The notes under the pieces were generated by a model, which had not been told where the DNA came from, did no database searches, and saw only the letters and a program-made list of their open reading frames with translations. A program made the position numbers and the translations under genes. Shown here piece after piece: positions 1-7,650 of a stretch of DNA of 64,000 nucleotides. The stretch covers positions 1,426,001 to 1,490,000 of the forward strand of contig OY969813.1 in assembly GCA_963703355.1 (NCBI GenBank), in the 5' to 3' direction. Position 1 is the stretch's first letter. Each line of letters opens with the position of its first letter. Source of the stretch: Puia sp963703355 (GTDB lineage: Bacteria; Bacteroidota; Bacteroidia; Chitinophagales; Chitinophagaceae).

Positions 1-1
1 T

Positions 2-403
2 CCACCTATTGCAAATAACTTTACGGTGACATCAATGAATCACACAAAGGACACAGTAAACGTGGGTGACACCATCTACCTGACTGTAGCGGGAACGATG
101 TACGACACGCTGAGTGTGTACACCTATCTAACGATCAAATCGTCTGCCAGCGGCTCCCCTGTGTACAGTTATGGCAGTTCCTCTGCACCAATTAAACTGA
201 CGAGGGTTCTTGGTTCTGCCAATGTGAATGATGTAAATCCATGGACTTCGATAATTCGGGTGACGGGAGTAACGTCTATCCCAAATTCCAAACTTACGAT
301 TTCCGGCAACTTCATTTATCAATTGAGTCTGAGCAGCGAGGGAGGTGGTCTCGCTACCGCAACTGATGGCGGAGTCGTAAATAAAACAGTGTTTATACAG
401 TAA
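2..403 (+). CDS. C-terminal fragment of an unidentified protein (5' truncated by window edge)
   Basis: The reading frame is open from base 2 to a TAA at 401-403, and no start codon is needed inside the window: the codons before the first possible start (a GTG at 26) read PPIANNFTV and join smoothly to the rest. The visible 133 residues are rich in Thr, Ser, Val and Gly with alternating hydrophobic residues. That pattern suggests a beta-rich, probably exported domain such as a surface lipoprotein C-terminus. I recognise no family, catalytic motif or sorting signal. Its stop codon lies in the left arm of an inverted repeat shared with the convergent esterase gene. Confidence 0.6.
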   Translation, partial: PPIANNFTVTSMNHTKDTVNVGDTIYLTVAGTMYDTLSVYTYLTIKSSASGSPVYSYGSSSAPIKLTRVLGSANVNDVNPWTSIIRVTGVTSIPNSKLTISGNFIYQLSLSSEGGGLATATDGGVVNKTVFIQ

Positions 404-541
404 AGCTTAAGGCGTAGAGCTCAAGGCTAAATCTGTGTGGAAATGTGAAAATGAATAATTTTTACAAATCAAAGATTTCAGCATACTGCAAAGAGCGCTT
501 CAGGCTTTACGTTTTACGCCTTACGCTTTACGCCTTACGCT
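401..541. repeat. Inverted repeat with 7-bp tandem units between convergent genes
   Basis: The right side (514-541) is four consecutive 7-bp units alternating TTACGCC and TTACGCT. The left side (401-427) is an imperfect reverse complement, about 22 of 27 positions matching. Both flanking stop codons (TAA at 401-403 on plus, TAA at 537-535 on minus) lie inside the arms. A long imperfect hairpin is therefore expected in both transcripts, and it could act as a bidirectional terminator. Confidence 0.6.
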
Positions 542-1377
542 TTAAACCCCCACTGCAGAAAAGTGGGAAACGCAAGTGCCCAGGTTTCGATGTCATGTTT
601 ACCACCGGTAATTTCAAAATAGTAAATATCCGAGAGCAGATCATAACCCTTTGCAACCAGTGTTGCAATCAGGTCCCTGGTATCATCGATTGAATCAATA
701 ATCCCATTGTTATTTCGATCTGCGGATTCATCTGCCGTTCCACATTCAAAGAAAAATTTCATACCTGGATTAAACTGACTTACACTAATCTGATTGTGCA
801 TGATTCGATGCAGTTCGTCTTTATATGCCGGATCATCTTTATCGAGCGTGCGCCACCAGAGTGATCCTGAAAAAACGCCCGCAATATTAAATAAGGTTCC
901 ATGTCTCCAGGTGATATCCAAAGCACTTAAACCGCCTAATGAAAATCCTGCAAATGCCCAAAGATCTTTCAGTTTACCGGGAAAGAGCAGATGTATTGCA
1001 GGCACCAATTCATCAGTTATAAATTTAAGATACCTGCCAGCAAGATTACCACGACCTTTATAGTCAGGTGTAACTGCTGTACCATATTCAAATTTTCGAA
1101 GAGGTCCGGCGTGAATACCGACACAAAGTATTGGCCGGATGAGTTGCTGACGATACATTCTACTCAAAATGGCCCCAAAGTCCATCGTTTGCAGATCCTG
1201 GCCATCATTGATAAGTAATACCTCAAAAGACTGGTCTACGCCGGACGGAGGAAGATAAAAATCAATACGTATAGATCTTTCCAGTATTTCGGAAGGAAAT
1301 GACAAAGTCTCCAATGTGCTTATTTCCGGGTGAACGGACTGCATATTTTCAAAAATAGGGAAGAATAGGGAGTTCAT
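535..1377 (-). CDS. Putative alpha/beta-hydrolase esterase (Fes/EsteraseD-like)
   Basis: The 280-residue protein has the layout of the putative esterase (alpha/beta hydrolase) family. The nucleophile elbow GFSLGG places the serine at residue 146. An acidic residue in ECGTADESAD (about 216 or 220) and His261 in GGKHD complete a plausible Ser-Asp-His triad. No signal peptide is evident, so a cytoplasmic location is likely. The ATG at 1377 is used; Met12 is an alternative. It is divergent from a second esterase gene only 54 bp away, which is followed by two amide-ligase-type genes, so it may belong to the same pathway. The substrate is unknown; Fes/enterochelin-esterase-like proteins hydrolyse ester-linked conjugates, but there is no siderophore context here. 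Confidence 0.8.
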   Translation of the reverse strand: MNSLFFPIFENMQSVHPEISTLETLSFPSEILERSIRIDFYLPPSGVDQSFEVLLINDGQDLQTMDFGAILSRMYRQQLIRPILCVGIHAGPLRKFEYGTAVTPDYKGRGNLAGRYLKFITDELVPAIHLLFPGKLKDLWAFAGFSLGGLSALDITWRHGTLFNIAGVFSGSLWWRTLDKDDPAYKDELHRIMHNQISVSQFNPGMKFFFECGTADESADRNNNGIIDSIDDTRDLIATLVAKGYDLLSDIYYFEITGGKHDIETWALAFPTFLQWGFKA

Positions 1378-1408
1378 TTGTTTTTATAGCATTTTAAAAA
1401 TAAATTTG
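1377..1408 (+). promoter_or_regulatory. Bacteroidota-type promoter for the esterase/ATP-grasp/ligase genes
   Basis: TTTG at 1377-1380 and TAAATTTG at 1401-1408 are separated by 20 nt, an exact fit to the -33/-7 consensus TTTG-N19-21-TAnnTTTG. The start codon follows 23 nt later at 1432. The -33 box touches the start codon of the divergent esterase. Confidence 0.7.
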
Positions 1409-1431
1409 GATGCCCACCAACACATTTACTC

Positions 1432-2145
1432 ATGAATATTAAGGAAGAATATCACAAATGGCATTCACCATCTCTGGATCGTGATATAGAAATGCTTGTT
1501 TTCGGTCATGGCGGGCAACCTGTTATTTTATTTCCTACATCCAAAGGCGCTTATTATCAAAATAAGGATCAGGGAATGATAGAAGCAGCGCACTGGTTTG
1601 TTGAAAATGGTAAAGTGAAAATATATTGTCCCGACAGTATCGACGCGGACAGCTGGTATAATAAATCCATCCCACCTTATCAACGGGCGTACAATCAGGA
1701 CCGTTACGATCAAATGATTTCAACAGAACTCGTTCCCTGGGCCCAACATGAAACCGGATATGAGAGAATGGCTTTTGCAGGCTGCAGCTTTGGCGGGTAT
1801 CATGCGGTGAACACGGCTTTCAGACATCCAAGTCAGGCGAGTTATTGCTTCTCCATGAGTGGTGCATTTGATATAAAACAATTTACGGACGGTTATTATG
1901 ATGATACCATATATTTCAACAATCCGGTAGATTTTATACCTGGCGATAACAATCCAAATCTTTGGAAAATGGGCATTGTATTGGGAACGAGTGAATATGA
2001 TATTTGCAAACCCGACAACGAGCGCATGGACCTGATCCTGCAGCAAAAAAATATCCGACACTGGTTGGATTTAAGACCAAATGCAACCCATGACTGGCCG
2101 GTTTGGCGGGAAATGTTTCCTCAGTATCTCTCTTTAATCAACTAA
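1432..2145 (+). CDS. Putative esterase, second alpha/beta hydrolase of the cluster
   Basis: The 237-residue protein belongs to the putative esterase family. The nucleophile motif GCSFGG gives Ser119, and Asp190 (GTSEYD) and His220 (NATHDW) are the likely triad partners. No signal peptide is visible. The ATG at 1432 follows a very good promoter. The gene is 22 bp upstream of an ATP-grasp gene, which is followed by a carboxylate-amine ligase, so these three are likely co-transcribed. The protein differs clearly in length and sequence from the divergent esterase at 535-1377, so this is not a recent duplication. It may cleave or transfer an acyl or peptidyl group made by the neighbouring ligases; that role is inferred from context only. 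Confidence 0.8.
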   Translation: MNIKEEYHKWHSPSLDRDIEMLVFGHGGQPVILFPTSKGAYYQNKDQGMIEAAHWFVENGKVKIYCPDSIDADSWYNKSIPPYQRAYNQDRYDQMISTELVPWAQHETGYERMAFAGCSFGGYHAVNTAFRHPSQASYCFSMSGAFDIKQFTDGYYDDTIYFNNPVDFIPGDNNPNLWKMGIVLGTSEYDICKPDNERMDLILQQKNIRHWLDLRPNATHDWPVWREMFPQYLSLIN

Positions 2146-2167
2146 CTTCCTGATATAAATAAACCGC

Positions 2168-3124
2168 ATGAAAAAGATCGGCGTTCTTTATGGCAAAGAA
2201 AGAAGTTTTCCCATGGCATTTATTGAAGCTGTGAACGAGAAAAATATTCGTGGTGTACATGCTGAATCAGTTCTAATTGATAAGGTACAGCAGGGCGAGT
2301 CCAGCGGTTACAGCGTGATCATTGATCGCATTTCACAGGATGTCCCATTTTACAGGGCTTTTTTAAAAAATGCCGCTGTTAGTGGAGCGGCTGTTATTAA
2401 CAATCCATTCTGGTGGAGTGCTGACGAAAAATTTTTCAATAATGCGCTGGCGGTAAAAATTGGAGTGCCTGTTCCCAAAACGGTGATTCTGCCTTCCCGC
2501 GATCTGCCCGAAGACACTTCTGATTCCTCTTTTTCGAATCTGGCTTATCCGCTAGACTGGGAATCCATTTTTAAATATGTAGGTTTTCCCGCGTATATGA
2601 AACCGTTTGCAGGTGGCGGATGGAAAAATGTTTATAAGATCCAAAATGCAGAGGATTTTTATCAAAAACATAGTGAAACAGGTCGTCTGGTAATGCTCCT
2701 TCAGGAAGAAATTGTATTTGAAGAATATTACAGGTGTTATTGCATTGGAGGAAAATATGTAAGAATCATGTCTTATGAACCAAGAAATCCGCATCATCTG
2801 CGTTATGTCGCGGATTTCAATCCATCCGAAGAAAGACTTCGGCAAATGGAACAGATCGTTTTGCGAATTAATAAATATCTGGGATATGATTTTAATACAG
2901 TTGAGCTGGCGGTGAAAGACGGGATTCCATACGCTATTGACTTTTGTAATCCCGCTCCCGATGCTGAAAGAACGAGTGTAGGGGAAGAAAACTTCAACTG
3001 GGTAGTTGAAACCGCAGCAAATTACGCCATTGAGCGGGCCCTGGAGGCCAGAGAGGGCCTGGACAATCTTACATGGGGAGAATATATTAAAAAAAGTACA
3101 CTTCAAAAACCGTTGATGGGATAA
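2168..3124 (+). CDS. ATP-grasp domain protein (RimK/D-Ala ligase-like), probable amide ligase
   Basis: The 318 residues fit an ATP-grasp fold. An N-terminal pre-ATP-grasp region (1-100) ends in NNPFWWSADEKFFN. A lysine/glycine segment follows (YMKPFAGGGWKNVYKI, about 141-157), then the hinge LLQEEIVFEE, and C-terminal metal-ligand regions ELAVKDGIPYAIDFCNPAPD where a DFCNP motif replaces the common EVNP/DINP. ATP-grasp enzymes activate a carboxylate as acyl phosphate and join it to an amine or thiol. The gene sits between an esterase and a GCS2-type ligase. The substrate cannot be deduced. Downstream the reading runs into a tandem-repeat hairpin (3130-3220). Confidence 0.75.
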   Translation: MKKIGVLYGKERSFPMAFIEAVNEKNIRGVHAESVLIDKVQQGESSGYSVIIDRISQDVPFYRAFLKNAAVSGAAVINNPFWWSADEKFFNNALAVKIGVPVPKTVILPSRDLPEDTSDSSFSNLAYPLDWESIFKYVGFPAYMKPFAGGGWKNVYKIQNAEDFYQKHSETGRLVMLLQEEIVFEEYYRCYCIGGKYVRIMSYEPRNPHHLRYVADFNPSEERLRQMEQIVLRINKYLGYDFNTVELAVKDGIPYAIDFCNPAPDAERTSVGEENFNWVVETAANYAIERALEAREGLDNLTWGEYIKKSTLQKPLMG

Positions 3125-3129
3125 ACCAG

Positions 3130-3220
3130 TGTGAGAATGTGAGAATGTGAGAGTAAAACCTGCATTTCTTGGCTCTCACACTCTCACACTCTCACACTCT
3201 CACACTCTCACACTCTCACA
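3130..3220. repeat. Hairpin of 8-bp tandem repeats between ATP-grasp and ligase genes
   Basis: Three copies of the 8-mer TGTGAGAR (3130-3153) are followed by a 19-nt spacer, then six exact copies of CTCTCACA (3173-3220). The innermost copies are perfectly complementary and the outer ones differ by one position per unit, giving a roughly 24-bp stem and an unpaired tail of three further units. The array ends 8 nt before the ATG of the ligase gene at 3229. Confidence 0.85.
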
Positions 3221-3228
3221 CTTGTTGT

Positions 3229-4341
3229 ATGGCAAATATTAATTACCAAAATTTCACACTGGGTATCGAAGAAGAATACATGGTTATCGACCCTGAAAGC
3301 AGGGAATTGAAAAGTCATGAACAAAAAATCGTGATAGAGGGTCAAAAAATGATCCGTGATAAAGTAAAGGCAGAAATGCATCAGGCAGTAGTTGAAGTGG
3401 GAACAGATATTTGCAGAAATATTACTGAAGCTTATCAGGATGTATCCACGCTTCGTAAAACCATTTCACAAATTGCAGCTGATCAGGGATTATGGGTAGG
3501 TGCTTCAGGTACTCATCCATTCAGTCACTGGGAAAGTCAGCTGATAACGGATCATGCCCGATACAATGAAATTGTGAATGAACTTCAGGAAGCTGCGCGC
3601 AGTAACCTGATTTTCGGTTTACATGTACATGTAGGAATGGAGAGCAGAGAGATGGCCAACCACATCGCAAATTCTACCCGATATTTTCTTCCACACATCT
3701 ACGCTTTGAGTACCAATTCTCCTTTTTGGGAAGGCCGTAGTACCGGGTATAAATCTTATCGCACCAAAGTGTTTGATAAATTTCCACGCACAGGCATACC
3801 CGAATATTTTGAAAGTATTGAAGCTTATGAAAATTTCATCAAGTTACTGGTGAAGACAAATTGCATCGATAATGCAAAAAAAATCTGGTGGGATCTTCGC
3901 GTGCATCCATTCTTCAATACGGTTGAATTCCGGATCTGTGATGTTCCCATGACAGTGGAGGAAACCATTTGTATAGCAGCGTTGTTTCAGGCTATATGTG
4001 CAAAAATTTATAAACTCAGAACGCAGAATCTGAATTTTATTATTTACCAGCGGGCGTTGATAAATGAAAATAAATGGCGGGCCAGCAGGTACGGGATTGA
4101 TGGACACCTGATTGATTTTGGAAAGGAAGAAGAAGTTAATACGCGTGTCCTGATATATGAGTTACTCGATTTTATTGAAGATGTGGTAGATCCGCTCGGT
4201 GTTCGAGATGCCATCAGTATTATTCCAAAAATGTTTGAAAAGGGAACCGGAGCCGACAGGCAACTTAAAGTGTTTGAAGAAACAAAAAGTCTCGTGAAAG
4301 TTGTTGATTACATTCACGACCAGTTCCTGCATGGTTTATAA
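3229..4341 (+). CDS. Carboxylate-amine ligase, GCS2/YbdK family
   Basis: The 370-residue protein matches the glutamate-cysteine-ligase-type (GCS2, YbdK) family. It opens with the hallmark LGIEEEYMVID, and continues with EVGTDICRN, a GLHVHVGM motif (metal and ATP ligands) and FNTVEFRICDVPMT. Family members join a glutamate-like carboxylate to an amine using ATP. The longest frame opens at a TTG at 3169, but its first 20 residues are only translated repeat (SHSHTLTL pattern), so the ATG at 3229 is chosen. The 3' end overlaps the convergent thiolase by 6 bp. With the upstream ATP-grasp protein this could build a small peptide or modified amino acid. Confidence 0.85.
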   Translation: MANINYQNFTLGIEEEYMVIDPESRELKSHEQKIVIEGQKMIRDKVKAEMHQAVVEVGTDICRNITEAYQDVSTLRKTISQIAADQGLWVGASGTHPFSHWESQLITDHARYNEIVNELQEAARSNLIFGLHVHVGMESREMANHIANSTRYFLPHIYALSTNSPFWEGRSTGYKSYRTKVFDKFPRTGIPEYFESIEAYENFIKLLVKTNCIDNAKKIWWDLRVHPFFNTVEFRICDVPMTVEETICIAALFQAICAKIYKLRTQNLNFIIYQRALINENKWRASRYGIDGHLIDFGKEEEVNTRVLIYELLDFIEDVVDPLGVRDAISIIPKMFEKGTGADRQLKVFEETKSLVKVVDYIHDQFLHGL

Positions 4342-5520
4342 GAGATTTTCTATAACCATCGCACTGGCACCTCCACCTCCATTACAGATTCCAGCCGCAC
4401 CATATCTGGCTTTTTGCTGTTGTAGAATATGAAGAAGTGTTACAAGAATTCTGGCGCCGCTGCATCCCAGCGGATGACCTAATGAAACTGCTCCACCGTG
4501 CAGATTTACTTTTGAAGGATCCAGTTTCATTCTTTTACTGTTCTCAATTCCGACCACCGCAAATGCTTCATTGAGTTCCCAAAATTGAATGTCATTCATC
4601 CTCAACCCGGCTTTTTCAACAGCACGGGGAACTGCTATTGCCGGAGAAGTTGTAAACCATTCGGGCGCCTGTTCGGCGTCTGCATAAGAAAGAATTCTTG
4701 CGAGTGGTTTCAGTCCTAATGATTTTAATTTTCCCTCACTCACCAATACCATGCCAGCGGCCCCATCGTTCATAGAACTTGCGTTGGCGGCGGTAACAGT
4801 ACCATCTTTTTGAAAAGCTGGTTTTAGTGTTGGTATCTTTTCAAATTTTACATTGAAGGGCTCCTCGTCCTGTGATATTCGAATTGTTTCTCCTTTTTTC
4901 TGTAATTCAACCGGAACGATTTCATCAGCGAATTTGCCCGTTTTCCAAGCCTCCTGTGAGCGTCTGTAACTTTCTATTGCGAATTTGTCCTGATCTTCCC
5001 GGCTGATTCCACAAGTTGAAGCGCAGAGTTCCGCGGCATTGCCCATCGCCTTGCCATCGTACACGTCGGTCAATCCGTCTTTTGCAAGACCATCGATCAG
5101 TAAACTATTTCCATATTTATTTCCCCATCTCATCTGATCCGCATAAAACGGCGCATTGCTCATGCTCTCCATTCCTCCTGCAACTACCACTTCCGAATCG
5201 CCCAGTAAAATATGCTGCGTTCCCACTGCAATGGACTTCATACCGCTTGCACAAACTTTATTTACCGTAGTACAGTTTACAGTATCCGGCAAACCTGCAA
5301 ATTTAGCCGCTTGTCTTGCGGGCGCCTGTCCAAGGTTGGCTTGTAAAACTGAACCCATGAAAACATCACCAACTTCCTCTAAGGCAATCCCCGATCTGGA
5401 AATCAATTCACGAATCACAAGAGATCCCAGTCTGGTCGCCGAAATATCTTTTAACAATCCGCCGAAACTGCCTATTGGAGTTCTTAATGCGGAAACGATA
5501 TACACCGCTGAAGATTTCAT
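4336..5520 (-). CDS. Acetyl-CoA C-acyltransferase (thiolase)
   Basis: The 394-residue length is typical of thiolases, which condense or cleave acyl-CoA and acetyl-CoA. The acylated cysteine lies in VNKVCASGMKS (Cys90), the general base in GHPLGCSGAR (His349) and the second cysteine in GICNGGGGASAM (Cys379). NEAFA is also present. The ATG at 5520 is preferred over an in-frame TTG one codon earlier. The enzyme could serve acetoacetyl-CoA synthesis or beta-oxidation; no other fatty-acid genes lie nearby, so I cannot choose. The 3' end overlaps the convergent ligase gene by 6 bp, and upstream is a 380-bp gene-free region. Confidence 0.93.
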   Translation of the reverse strand: MKSSAVYIVSALRTPIGSFGGLLKDISATRLGSLVIRELISRSGIALEEVGDVFMGSVLQANLGQAPARQAAKFAGLPDTVNCTTVNKVCASGMKSIAVGTQHILLGDSEVVVAGGMESMSNAPFYADQMRWGNKYGNSLLIDGLAKDGLTDVYDGKAMGNAAELCASTCGISREDQDKFAIESYRRSQEAWKTGKFADEIVPVELQKKGETIRISQDEEPFNVKFEKIPTLKPAFQKDGTVTAANASSMNDGAAGMVLVSEGKLKSLGLKPLARILSYADAEQAPEWFTTSPAIAVPRAVEKAGLRMNDIQFWELNEAFAVVGIENSKRMKLDPSKVNLHGGAVSLGHPLGCSGARILVTLLHILQQQKARYGAAGICNGGGGASAMVIENLL

Positions 5521-5900
5521 CAAAAAATTTTAAGCAAGTTAATTCAAATGATTACAGGCTATAAAGGTTTTTCAGTACGGGACGTACTGCCAATTTCGCA
5601 GTTGCCGGTCGGGTACTTACCCTAAAGACTTATATATTTATTCGGGAATTATTCGGGGTTTCTTCGAGATTTCTTCTGTATAGCTTCGGGAATACCCGAA
5701 GAACTCTCGAAGAACTCTCGAAGAAATCTCGAAGAAACCCCGAATAAAGCTGGGACTATTATTGGGTGCAATAGCTTGACGATTTGTCAGGAAAAAAACA
5801 AACTTCACATTTAGGCGAGCTGGAGTTAAAAAAGAATTCGCCTTTATTTTTTATCCATTAAATTTATTCTTTCATAATATTTTCAACCGACGATAGTACC
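5521..5900. other. Divergent intergenic region, 380 bp, with hairpins
   Basis: This gap lies between the divergent thiolase and GMC oxidoreductase genes. Besides the 27-bp inverted repeat described separately it holds two small hairpins, CAGTAC-ggga-cGTACTG near 5573-5589 and GGGTA-ct-TACCC near 5614-5625. I find no credible coding frame and no clean TAnnTTTG box in it; a degenerate TAAATTTA occurs about 45 bp before the GMC start. Confidence 0.55.
5650..5746. repeat. Perfect 27-bp inverted repeat with internal repeats
   Basis: Bases 5650-5676 and 5720-5746 are exact reverse complements over 27 positions. The 43-nt loop contains a second hairpin (CTTCGGG-aata-CCCGAAG, 5684-5701) and a direct repeat of GAAGAACTCTC. 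The element is 130 bp from one divergent start and 155 bp from the other, so it is not placed as a terminator of either neighbouring gene. Confidence 0.85.
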
Positions 5901-7640
5901 ATGGGAGATCTTCAGATACGAAAACAGCCAAAAAAATATGATGCAGTAATTGTCGGATCAGGCGCAGGTGGTGGCATGGCTGCTTATGTTTTGGCGCACG
6001 CAGGTTTAAAAGTTTGTCTGATTGAAGCCGGACCTATGTTCGATCCCAAAAAAGACTCCAACCAACTAAAAAATCCATGGGAATCACCAAGACGGGGTGC
6101 CAGTACCAAATTCCGGCCGTTTGGCGACTTTGACGGTTGCTATTGGGGTTGGGAAATCGATGGAGAACCATACACCCATGTAGGAGACACTAAATGGGAA
6201 TGGTGGCGGGCGAGAATGCTGGGAGGCAGAACAAATCACTGGGGTCGTATTTCCCTTCGTTTCGGTCCTCTGGACTTTAAAAGAAAGAGTATTGACGGGC
6301 TTGGTGACGACTGGCCCATAGGTTACGACGATGTAAAACCCTACTACGACAAAATCGATCAGATGTTGGGAGTTTTTGGTACTAATGAAGGATTGTATAA
6401 TGATCCCGACGGTATTTTTTTACCTCCCCCGAAGCCCAGGCTTCATGAACTCTTCATAAAAAATGCAGGTAAAAAGGCCGGCGTACCAGTTATACCATCC
6501 AGGCTTTCTATTCTGACCAAACAGATTAATAAAGAAAGGGGAGCTTGTTTTTTTTGTGCGCAGTGTGGCAGGAGCTGTAAAGTATACGGCGATTTTTCAG
6601 CATCATCCTGTTTAGTTATTCCTGCCCTGGCAACTGGAAATATCGATTTAGTTACCAACTCAATGGCCCGAGAAGTATTAACCGACAAAGACGGACTTGC
6701 AACCGGTGTTTCCTATGTGAATAAAGAAGATATGCAGGAATATCAGGTAAGTGGTCGTACGGTAATACTTGCCGCGAGTGCCTGTGAAAGCGCGAGGCTT
6801 TTATTGAACTCCAAATCGAACAGACATCCGAACGGTCTTGCCAACAGCAGTGACGTTGTGGGAAGATATCTGCATGATTCAACCGGGGCTGATATGGGGG
6901 GAATCGTTCCCGAACTATTCAATAGGAAAAGGTATAACGAAGATGGTGTTGGTGGAATGCATGTTTATAGTCCCTGGTGGCTCGACAACAAAAAACTGGA
7001 TTTTCCGCGTGGCTACCATATCGAATATGGCGGCGGATTCGGCATGCCGTTATATGGTTTTAACTGGGGAATTGAAAATTTAAACGGACAATACAAAATC
7101 AACGGAAAACAAAAAGAAGCCGGCGGTTATGGTGCTTCTCTAAAAGAAGATTATCGTTACTTTTTTGGGGCTCACGTGGGAATGGCCGGTCGCGGGGAAG
7201 CCATTGCCAGAAGAGAAAGTTATTGTGAAATTGATCCGCAGGTTGTCGACAAGTATGGAATTCCCGTTTTACGTTTCAACACATCCTATACCGACTACGA
7301 AATCAATCAGGCAAAACACATGAAACAGACCTTCGCCGAGATTCTAGATAGTATGGGTGCAAAGATTACCTGGGGAGGCGACGACGGAAAACATAATAAT
7401 TACGGACTGCATGCACCGGGGAACATCATTCACGAAGCAGGCACCGTGCGAATGGGCAATGATCCGAAGCATGCGCCTTTAAACAAATACAGTCAGGCGC
7501 ATGAATGTAAGAATCTTTTCTGCGTGGATGGAGGTCCTTTTGTTTCCCAGGCCGACAAAAACATAACATGGACAATACTGGCGCTTTCCATGCGAACAAG
7601 TGAATACATTGTCGAACAGATGAAAAAACAAAATATTTAA
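5901..7640 (+). CDS. GMC-family FAD dehydrogenase with a four-cysteine motif
   Basis: The 579-residue protein is a GMC-type flavoprotein that oxidises alcohols or sugars. The FAD dinucleotide fold is at the N-terminus (VGSGAGGG, 18-25, followed by LIEAG), GGRTNHWG comes next, and the C-terminal flavin region has HEAGTVRMG (His511) and a final NITWT segment. No signal peptide is present. Cys216, Cys219, Cys222 and Cys226 form CxxCxxCxxxC, which looks like an iron-sulfur ligand set; the FAD-dependent glucose dehydrogenase family is known to carry an Fe-S cluster between flavin and cytochrome. The gene following 10 bp downstream encodes a gluconate 2-dehydrogenase subunit 3-type protein, so the two probably form a membrane-associated dehydrogenase. 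The substrate is unknown. Confidence 0.88.
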   Translation: MGDLQIRKQPKKYDAVIVGSGAGGGMAAYVLAHAGLKVCLIEAGPMFDPKKDSNQLKNPWESPRRGASTKFRPFGDFDGCYWGWEIDGEPYTHVGDTKWEWWRARMLGGRTNHWGRISLRFGPLDFKRKSIDGLGDDWPIGYDDVKPYYDKIDQMLGVFGTNEGLYNDPDGIFLPPPKPRLHELFIKNAGKKAGVPVIPSRLSILTKQINKERGACFFCAQCGRSCKVYGDFSASSCLVIPALATGNIDLVTNSMAREVLTDKDGLATGVSYVNKEDMQEYQVSGRTVILAASACESARLLLNSKSNRHPNGLANSSDVVGRYLHDSTGADMGGIVPELFNRKRYNEDGVGGMHVYSPWWLDNKKLDFPRGYHIEYGGGFGMPLYGFNWGIENLNGQYKINGKQKEAGGYGASLKEDYRYFFGAHVGMAGRGEAIARRESYCEIDPQVVDKYGIPVLRFNTSYTDYEINQAKHMKQTFAEILDSMGAKITWGGDDGKHNNYGLHAPGNIIHEAGTVRMGNDPKHAPLNKYSQAHECKNLFCVDGGPFVSQADKNITWTILALSMRTSEYIVEQMKKQNI

Positions 7641-7650
7641 AATAACAATC

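Noticed and set aside
401..541. CRISPR array
   Set aside because: The units are 7 bp, contiguous and without spacers; this is a tandem word inside a hairpin. No cas gene is present in the window.
794..1218. Plus-strand frames inside the first esterase gene
   Set aside because: They are antisense to a well-supported hydrolase gene, with no family resemblance.
3173..3220. Phase-variable coding repeat
   Set aside because: The 8-bp units lie outside the chosen coding sequence, so copy changes would not shift the ligase frame; only an expression effect is possible.
3169..3228. Upstream extension of the carboxylate-amine ligase (TTG start, His/Ser/Leu-rich N-terminus)
   Set aside because: The added 20 residues are only the translated CTCTCACA repeat. 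The ATG at 3229 directly precedes the conserved family start.
5521..5900. Insertion sequence or MITE remnant
   Set aside because: There is a 27-bp inverted repeat but no transposase fragment and no clear target-site duplication, so I list it only as a repeat.
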